In this document: piece after piece, positions 4,664-8,298 of the stretch
Layout of the letters: each line of letters begins with the position of its first letter
Numbering within the stretch: the stretch's first letter is position 1
Assembly: GCA_903861015.1 (NCBI GenBank)
Contig: CAIOSL010000061.1
Location: 1 to 8,298, forward strand
Direction of reading: 5' to 3'
DNA: 8,298 nucleotides
DNA from: an uncultured bacterium
GTDB lineage: Bacteria > Patescibacteriota > Saccharimonadia > Saccharimonadales > Saccharimonadaceae
Notes under the pieces: generated by a model
Databases searched by the model: none
What the model was told of the DNA's origin: nothing
Seen by the model: only the letters and a program-made list of their open reading frames with translations
Position numbers and translations under genes: made by a program

Positions 4664-6064
4664 GTGGTGTCCGTTGCGATCAGTTGCAACCCCGACCCGC
4701 TTGACCTCAAACAAGGAACAGCTTACCAATACACATTGGTGCGGGTGTTCAGTGACAGCGAGGTGTCAAGCGAGGTCGAAGGCAGCCTAAATATATTAAC
4801 AGCAGTCGCCGTCAGTTCGTCATCGGTCACTAGTGACCAGATCATATATTCTTTGCCAACAACTTTTACCCTAACGATGAACAAAGCGATAGGCTCGGCG
4901 GATATTTCTTTAGCAAACGTCGATGACGATCAATTAACCAAAGTTTATACCAGCAGCAAGATAAATGGTTCGACAATCGAGCTATCCGTCGCCAGTAATC
5001 TAAAGCGAGCCTCAAAGTATCGATTAACCCTAAGTACTGCCGCAGGCCAAGACGGCAGTTTTTTGGACAGTGGCTACATCGTCAACTTCCAGACCTCTGG
5101 CGGGCCAAAAGTTACCGACATCAACATCGGCTCTGCCGGTATCGACCCCAACGCCCTAGTCATAATAACTTTCGATCAATCGATCTCTCAAACCCAAGAT
5201 CTGTCAGGTCTGGTCAGCTTTGCGGGCGGCAACGCTACCATAGGCCGAACCGACAACCAAATCACTCTTCGTTTGCACGGATTGGCATCATGTAGCCCGT
5301 TTTCGATCACGATAAACAGCGGCCTGGCCAGCAAATATGACGTTCGGTCTACTCAAAGCTGGTCGTATTCATCCCGAACCAGCTGCCGTAGCAGCAGTGT
5401 GATCGGTTATTCGGTTCAGGGCCGACCAATCATTGCTTACTATTACGGCAGTGGCCCCACGACCGTACTCTTTACGGGTGGCATCCACGGCAACGAATAC
5501 AGTGGCGAATACATAATGCAGGACTGGGTGTCATACCTGGACAGTTACGCCTACAAAATACCAGCCGATCGCAGGGTGGTCGTAGTACCAAACGTTAATC
5601 CCGACGGATTCGCCCACGGCTCGCGCTATAACGCCAACAATGTCAATTTGGACCGCAATTTTGCGTCAGCCGACTGGCAGGCTAATATCGACACCGGCAG
5701 CGGGACTATAATTAACGGCGGAGGCACCGCACCAATGTCCGAACCTGAAACCCAGGCCCTGGCCGCCCTAACCACCAGCCTGCAACCCAGATTGGAGGTA
5801 TCGTTTCACGCCCAAGGCAGCTTGCTGGGCGCCAACCAATACGGTGATTCAGTCGATATTGCCAACATCTATGCCGCCAGCGTTGGCTACACCAGCATGA
5901 TCGGACACGCCGAAGAAGTCATGGGTTACTCTATCACCGGGGAATACGAGCAATGGGCCGGTGAACAATACGGCACCCCAGCTATTTTAATCGAATTGCC
6001 AACATCTAGCGGCCGTTACTTCTCGTCTAATCAATCGACTCTTTGGAGAATGGTCGGTATATAA
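4664..6064 (+). CDS. M14 (MpaA-like) zinc carboxypeptidase with Ig-like domains, C-terminal part after the TAG
   Basis: Same frame as 4127-4516; the frame is open from 4517. 4664 is only the first possible start (GTG) that gives a long ORF. No ribosome binding site supports it, and a product starting there would lack an export signal. Residue numbers here are from 4664. About 1-145 and 147-225 look like two Ig-like/Big_5 beta domains (TFTLTMNKAI, VIITFDQSIS). The peptidase domain starts near YSVQGRPI (249). It has zinc ligands H275 and E278 (HGNE), R331 in NLDRNF, third ligand H382 (SFHAQG) and catalytic E444 (IELP). SVQGRPI and the compact domain resemble murein-peptide amidases, which cut gamma-D-Glu-mesoDap bonds outside the membrane. 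The substrate is inferred. All catalytic residues are intact, which argues for a recent mutation, a sequencing error or readthrough rather than old decay. Confidence 0.75.
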   Translation: MVSVAISCNPDPLDLKQGTAYQYTLVRVFSDSEVSSEVEGSLNILTAVAVSSSSVTSDQIIYSLPTTFTLTMNKAIGSADISLANVDDDQLTKVYTSSKINGSTIELSVASNLKRASKYRLTLSTAAGQDGSFLDSGYIVNFQTSGGPKVTDINIGSAGIDPNALVIITFDQSISQTQDLSGLVSFAGGNATIGRTDNQITLRLHGLASCSPFSITINSGLASKYDVRSTQSWSYSSRTSCRSSSVIGYSVQGRPIIAYYYGSGPTTVLFTGGIHGNEYSGEYIMQDWVSYLDSYAYKIPADRRVVVVPNVNPDGFAHGSRYNANNVNLDRNFASADWQANIDTGSGTIINGGGTAPMSEPETQALAALTTSLQPRLEVSFHAQGSLLGANQYGDSVDIANIYAASVGYTSMIGHAEEVMGYSITGEYEQWAGEQYGTPAILIELPTSSGRYFSSNQSTLWRMVGI

Positions 6065-6078
6065 AAACCGACGGGTTT
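6065..6078. terminator. Small hairpin shared by two convergent genes
   Basis: AAACC (6065-6069) pairs with GGTTT (6074-6078) around a 4-nt loop, directly after the M14 stop and overlapping the deacetylase stop. On the minus strand the stem runs into TTTTTATAT, a fair intrinsic terminator for the deacetylase. On the plus strand the T-run is only three long. The stem is short (5 bp). Confidence 0.45.
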
Positions 6079-7771
6079 AACGCAAGGCTTGCATGTCGTA
6101 ACCCCGCGCCGCCAAACCCTCAACAATACAAGGCATCGCCTCGGCCGTTGAATAATGGGTGGAATGCATCAGGACACTGGCGCCGTTATACGCCCCCGCC
6201 AGGACATTGGCACAGGTTTCTGCCGAACTAATCCCACCGACCGTCGCATCACGCGACGAATCATCCCACAAAATCATACGAATATTATTAGCCGCAGCGG
6301 CACTGGCGGTATTGGCACTGTGGTTACCGCCAGGTGGCCGAAAATAGGTTGGCCTAACGCCGGTTATACTCATGATGTCGGTAATCGATTGGCTGATGTC
6401 GTTATATTGCCAATCATAACTTCGCGTGCCATAGTCGTAGGCCGCATGGTAATGTGCATGCGACTGAACGGCGTGACCTTCGGCAATCGCCCGACGCAGT
6501 GCCGGCGCATCACTACCAGCCGCCCTTTCGCCAATCTCAAAAAACGTCACCTTAACGCCATAACAGGCAGCGTAATTCATAATCGTATCGGCATAAGTCA
6601 TACCGTCGTCATAGGTTAAATAGATCGTTTTGTTGCCCGGAGCCACCGGTTTGCGCGTACCAACGGCCGACCCGTGATAAGCCACCGGCAAGCTGTAGGA
6701 TCGCGGTTTGCCGTCGCCCAGATCTGTAATAATCTTTTTGGTCGCGTCCTTATCCGACCAATTACCGCCCGAACTAATCACATACTGGCACGCCCCCAGT
6801 GCTGGTGCGCTGTTATAGGTATTAACATCCGTGGCGATATTATTAGCCAGCTCGTCCAGCTTGGCCGGCGACCAATTAACCTGCACACCCGCATCACTTT
6901 TCGAGATCGTCAACATCGCCAGCAATTGATCTGGTGCCAATGTTTTGTTGTATGCGCCATTCGTTAACGATAGCGGCTGGCCGATCAGTGCCTGAACAGC
7001 GGGCAGTTTTTGCTCCAGATCAGCTTTGGTTATGTTGGCCGGTATCACATCAAACGAAACGTTAATGGTCGATGCGTCAGTCCTAATCGTTTTCGGCAAA
7101 TCATTGCAAGTCAAACCAGGATTAAACTTGGCGCCTGGCTGGTCGGGCGCGATCTTGGATTCTTGATCAAACAACAAATAGGCATCTTTGGGATCGGTCG
7201 GGGCGATGGTTATCGACGTCATTGATTTAAGACATTTGTCATTATCAATCGAAATTGCTGGCTCGATTACCGAATCGCCACCACCAATTAACAACTTGTA
7301 CCGATCGATTAGATTAAGACTATTCAGGCGTAGAACCGCCTGGCTGGTTGAGTTAACATCAAAACTCACCCCTAAATCCGCCGAACTAAACGCCCACTGA
7401 TCTTTGCCATTAACAAATGTAATCGGCTTGGTTTCCAGGTCTGACTTTAATTTGGCAAGTTTGTCGTTCAGCTGGCCAACACTTAACCCACCAACGTTAA
7501 CGCCCATCACCGATGCCTTCGGGTAAGTCTCGATACTCAAAAACGAGGCTCTAACCAGCCACGACTGCGACAAATACCAAGCCGACGTCGCTAGTACAAT
7601 CAATATCACAACCGACAACCAGTATCTTTTACGATGAAATATAAAGAATTTTAGCTTTGGATGGATTTGTATCTTGCCGACAATCTGACGTATCCATAAA
7701 AACTTTGGCAATTTTAATCTCTTGACCCCACACCACCTGGTCTTGAGCTTAAACTTGCCTCTTTTTTTCAC
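6077..7771 (-). CDS. Membrane-anchored polysaccharide deacetylase (NodB, CE4) with PG_binding_4-like region
   Basis: 564 residues. A very basic cytoplasmic N-terminus (1-50) precedes one membrane anchor (51-68), so the rest is outside. Residues about 88-150 (GVNVGGLSVGQLNDKL, then WAFSSADLGVSFD) resemble the PG_binding_4 domain found beside VanW and L,D-transpeptidases. A second copy-like stretch with LAPDQLLAMLTI lies at 278-289. The C-terminal NodB domain (about 380-564) has all five motifs: TYDDG with D388 and zinc ligand D389; SHAHYH with H438 and H442; FRPPGG with R478; LWDDSSRD (501-508); and VLMHST (533-538). It should remove acetyl groups from GlcNAc or MurNAc in peptidoglycan or a surface glycan. 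The start is GTG; an ATG overlaps it as ATGTGA, a start-stop pair. A GGGGGG run lies close upstream, but its spacing is too short for a normal ribosome site, so the start is uncertain. Confidence 0.85.
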   Translation of the reverse strand: MKKRGKFKLKTRWCGVKRLKLPKFLWIRQIVGKIQIHPKLKFFIFHRKRYWLSVVILIVLATSAWYLSQSWLVRASFLSIETYPKASVMGVNVGGLSVGQLNDKLAKLKSDLETKPITFVNGKDQWAFSSADLGVSFDVNSTSQAVLRLNSLNLIDRYKLLIGGGDSVIEPAISIDNDKCLKSMTSITIAPTDPKDAYLLFDQESKIAPDQPGAKFNPGLTCNDLPKTIRTDASTINVSFDVIPANITKADLEQKLPAVQALIGQPLSLTNGAYNKTLAPDQLLAMLTISKSDAGVQVNWSPAKLDELANNIATDVNTYNSAPALGACQYVISSGGNWSDKDATKKIITDLGDGKPRSYSLPVAYHGSAVGTRKPVAPGNKTIYLTYDDGMTYADTIMNYAACYGVKVTFFEIGERAAGSDAPALRRAIAEGHAVQSHAHYHAAYDYGTRSYDWQYNDISQSITDIMSITGVRPTYFRPPGGNHSANTASAAAANNIRMILWDDSSRDATVGGISSAETCANVLAGAYNGASVLMHSTHYSTAEAMPCIVEGLAARGYDMQALR

Positions 7772-7858
7772 ATGCCCCCCAAAAAAGCCATAATATAGCT
7801 TAATTATATACCGTTTTTGAGATAAACCTAGATATTATTTTCATTATGAAACAATAAA
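7772..7858. other. AT-rich spacer between the MarR-like gene and the deacetylase
   Basis: On the minus strand this 87-nt gap contains TATAAT (7803-7808) and, closer to the gene, TATTAT (about 7787-7792), either of which could be a -10 for the deacetylase. No convincing -35 or terminator after the MarR gene is seen, so co-transcription with MarR is also possible. Confidence 0.3.
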
Positions 7859-8203
7859 TTATTTATCAGTGATCGAATCCATATCCGCCAAAAATTTAAG
7901 ATTTTTAATAAAATCATGTTGGTAGGCAAGTTGACCAAAGAAATCTTTGTCGACTTGTTCAACCGCAACTACGGCTAGATTGGCCAGTTCAACCCCCCGT
8001 CTAGTCGGACGGACCATTATCGACCGACTGTCATCAGAATTAACTTTGCGCTCAACCAAACCCTTTGACTCGAGTTTGCGAACCACCTGAGAGGTCATCA
8101 TGTTGTCGGTTTTTGCACGGCTGGCTAGTTGTTTTTGATTTAGCGGCCCATCGCTCACACCACAAAGTACGGAATATATTAGGACACTCACTAAGAACTC
8201 CAT
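7859..8203 (-). CDS. MarR-family winged-helix regulator, short N-terminus
   Basis: 114 residues with a MarR-type DNA-binding domain. Helices PLNQKQLASRA (20-30) and TDNMMTSQVVRKLESKGLV (32-50, recognition helix) are followed by the wing ERKVNSDDSRSIMVRPT (51-67), with the conserved D-x-R (D58, R60), and TRRG-VELANLAVVAVEQVDKDFF, the start of the dimer helix. Family members usually have 140-150 residues. Here the first dimerisation helix is missing, because the frame closes at a TAG two codons before the ATG. No Shine-Dalgarno precedes the ATG, so the gene may be leaderless, N-terminally truncated or damaged. It lies 87 nt upstream of the deacetylase in the same direction and could regulate it. 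The ligand is unknown. Confidence 0.75.
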   Translation of the reverse strand: MEFLVSVLIYSVLCGVSDGPLNQKQLASRAKTDNMMTSQVVRKLESKGLVERKVNSDDSRSIMVRPTRRGVELANLAVVAVEQVDKDFFGQLAYQHDFIKNLKFLADMDSITDK

Positions 8204-8250
8204 TAGCTAAAATAGATACATGCAACGAGCGAAAAGGTATGTTAGTTTGA

Positions 8251-8267
8251 GCTCCGCGGAGCGGAGC
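8251..8267. repeat. GC-rich palindrome upstream of the MarR-like gene
   Basis: GCTCCGCGGAGC (8251-8262) is a perfect 12-bp palindrome. It can also be read as a 7-bp hairpin, GCTCCGC (8251-8257) with GCGGAGC (8261-8267), loop GGA. It stands out in AT-rich surroundings about 48 nt before the start codon. No T-run follows on either strand. It may be an operator, or the end of a structure continuing off the window. Confidence 0.5.
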
Positions 8268-8298
8268 GAAATAGAGATACTAAAGAATAAAGGCTATA

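Noticed and set aside
6155..7400. Plus-strand ORFs opposite the deacetylase gene
   Set aside because: They are antisense shadows; the minus-strand frame carries all NodB motifs and a membrane anchor.
1..8298. CRISPR array, tRNA, rRNA, transposase or integrase genes
   Set aside because: No regularly spaced direct repeats, no cloverleaf with a GTTCGA-type loop, and no transposase or integrase motifs were seen on either strand.

Overview
The window reads as a gene-dense bacterial chromosome segment. Compact proteins, a formyltransferase variant with long insertions, small-genome gene sizes and several starts sitting directly behind a -10 box suggest a Patescibacteria/CPR lineage, possibly Saccharibacteria-like. 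That assignment is an inference from style and carries modest confidence. The standard code fits: TAA, TAG and one TGA all act as stops.

Layout. Positions 1-440 (-) hold the N-terminal part of a PurN-type formyltransferase, cut by the window edge. It diverges from a 95-residue SemiSWEET/PQ-loop membrane protein (527-814, +). A tiny two-helix membrane protein (811-1035, -) converges on that gene, and the two stop codons overlap. Upstream of the tiny gene, 1057-1225 (-) is a run of hairpins behind an extended -10 promoter, four of them abutting without a gap. It looks like a structured leader or a small RNA, and it is flanked by an imperfect direct repeat. Next is a (-) operon of a carboxysomal-type (CsoSCA-like) carbonic anhydrase lacking the usual N-terminal domain (1539-2570), followed by a glutaredoxin (1271-1522).

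Positions 2671-3965 (-) form an AT-rich two-gene cassette: a GHKL/HATPase protein with an ATGA overlap to a STAS-like (DUF4325-type) protein. It resembles a partner-switching module. Its promoter is strong, appears leaderless, and is bracketed by an 11-bp perfect inverted repeat.

Positions 4127-6064 (+) encode a membrane-anchored M14 (MpaA-like) zinc peptidase with Ig-like domains, split by a single in-frame TAG at 4514-4516. A membrane-anchored polysaccharide deacetylase with a PG_binding_4-like region (6077-7771, -) converges on it across a shared hairpin terminator. A short MarR-family regulator (7859-8203, -) lies upstream of the deacetylase in the same direction.

How the genes may work together: the right third looks like a cell-wall remodelling locus, with a peptide-trimming M14 enzyme, a glycan deacetylase and possibly a MarR regulator. 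The centre holds a signalling cassette that may have been acquired. The left part is housekeeping (purine synthesis, small-molecule transport, CO2/bicarbonate and thiol redox) plus the unexplained structured RNA. The strongest candidates for something undescribed are the hairpin RNA at 1057-1225 and the HATPase/STAS-like cassette with its operator-like promoter.
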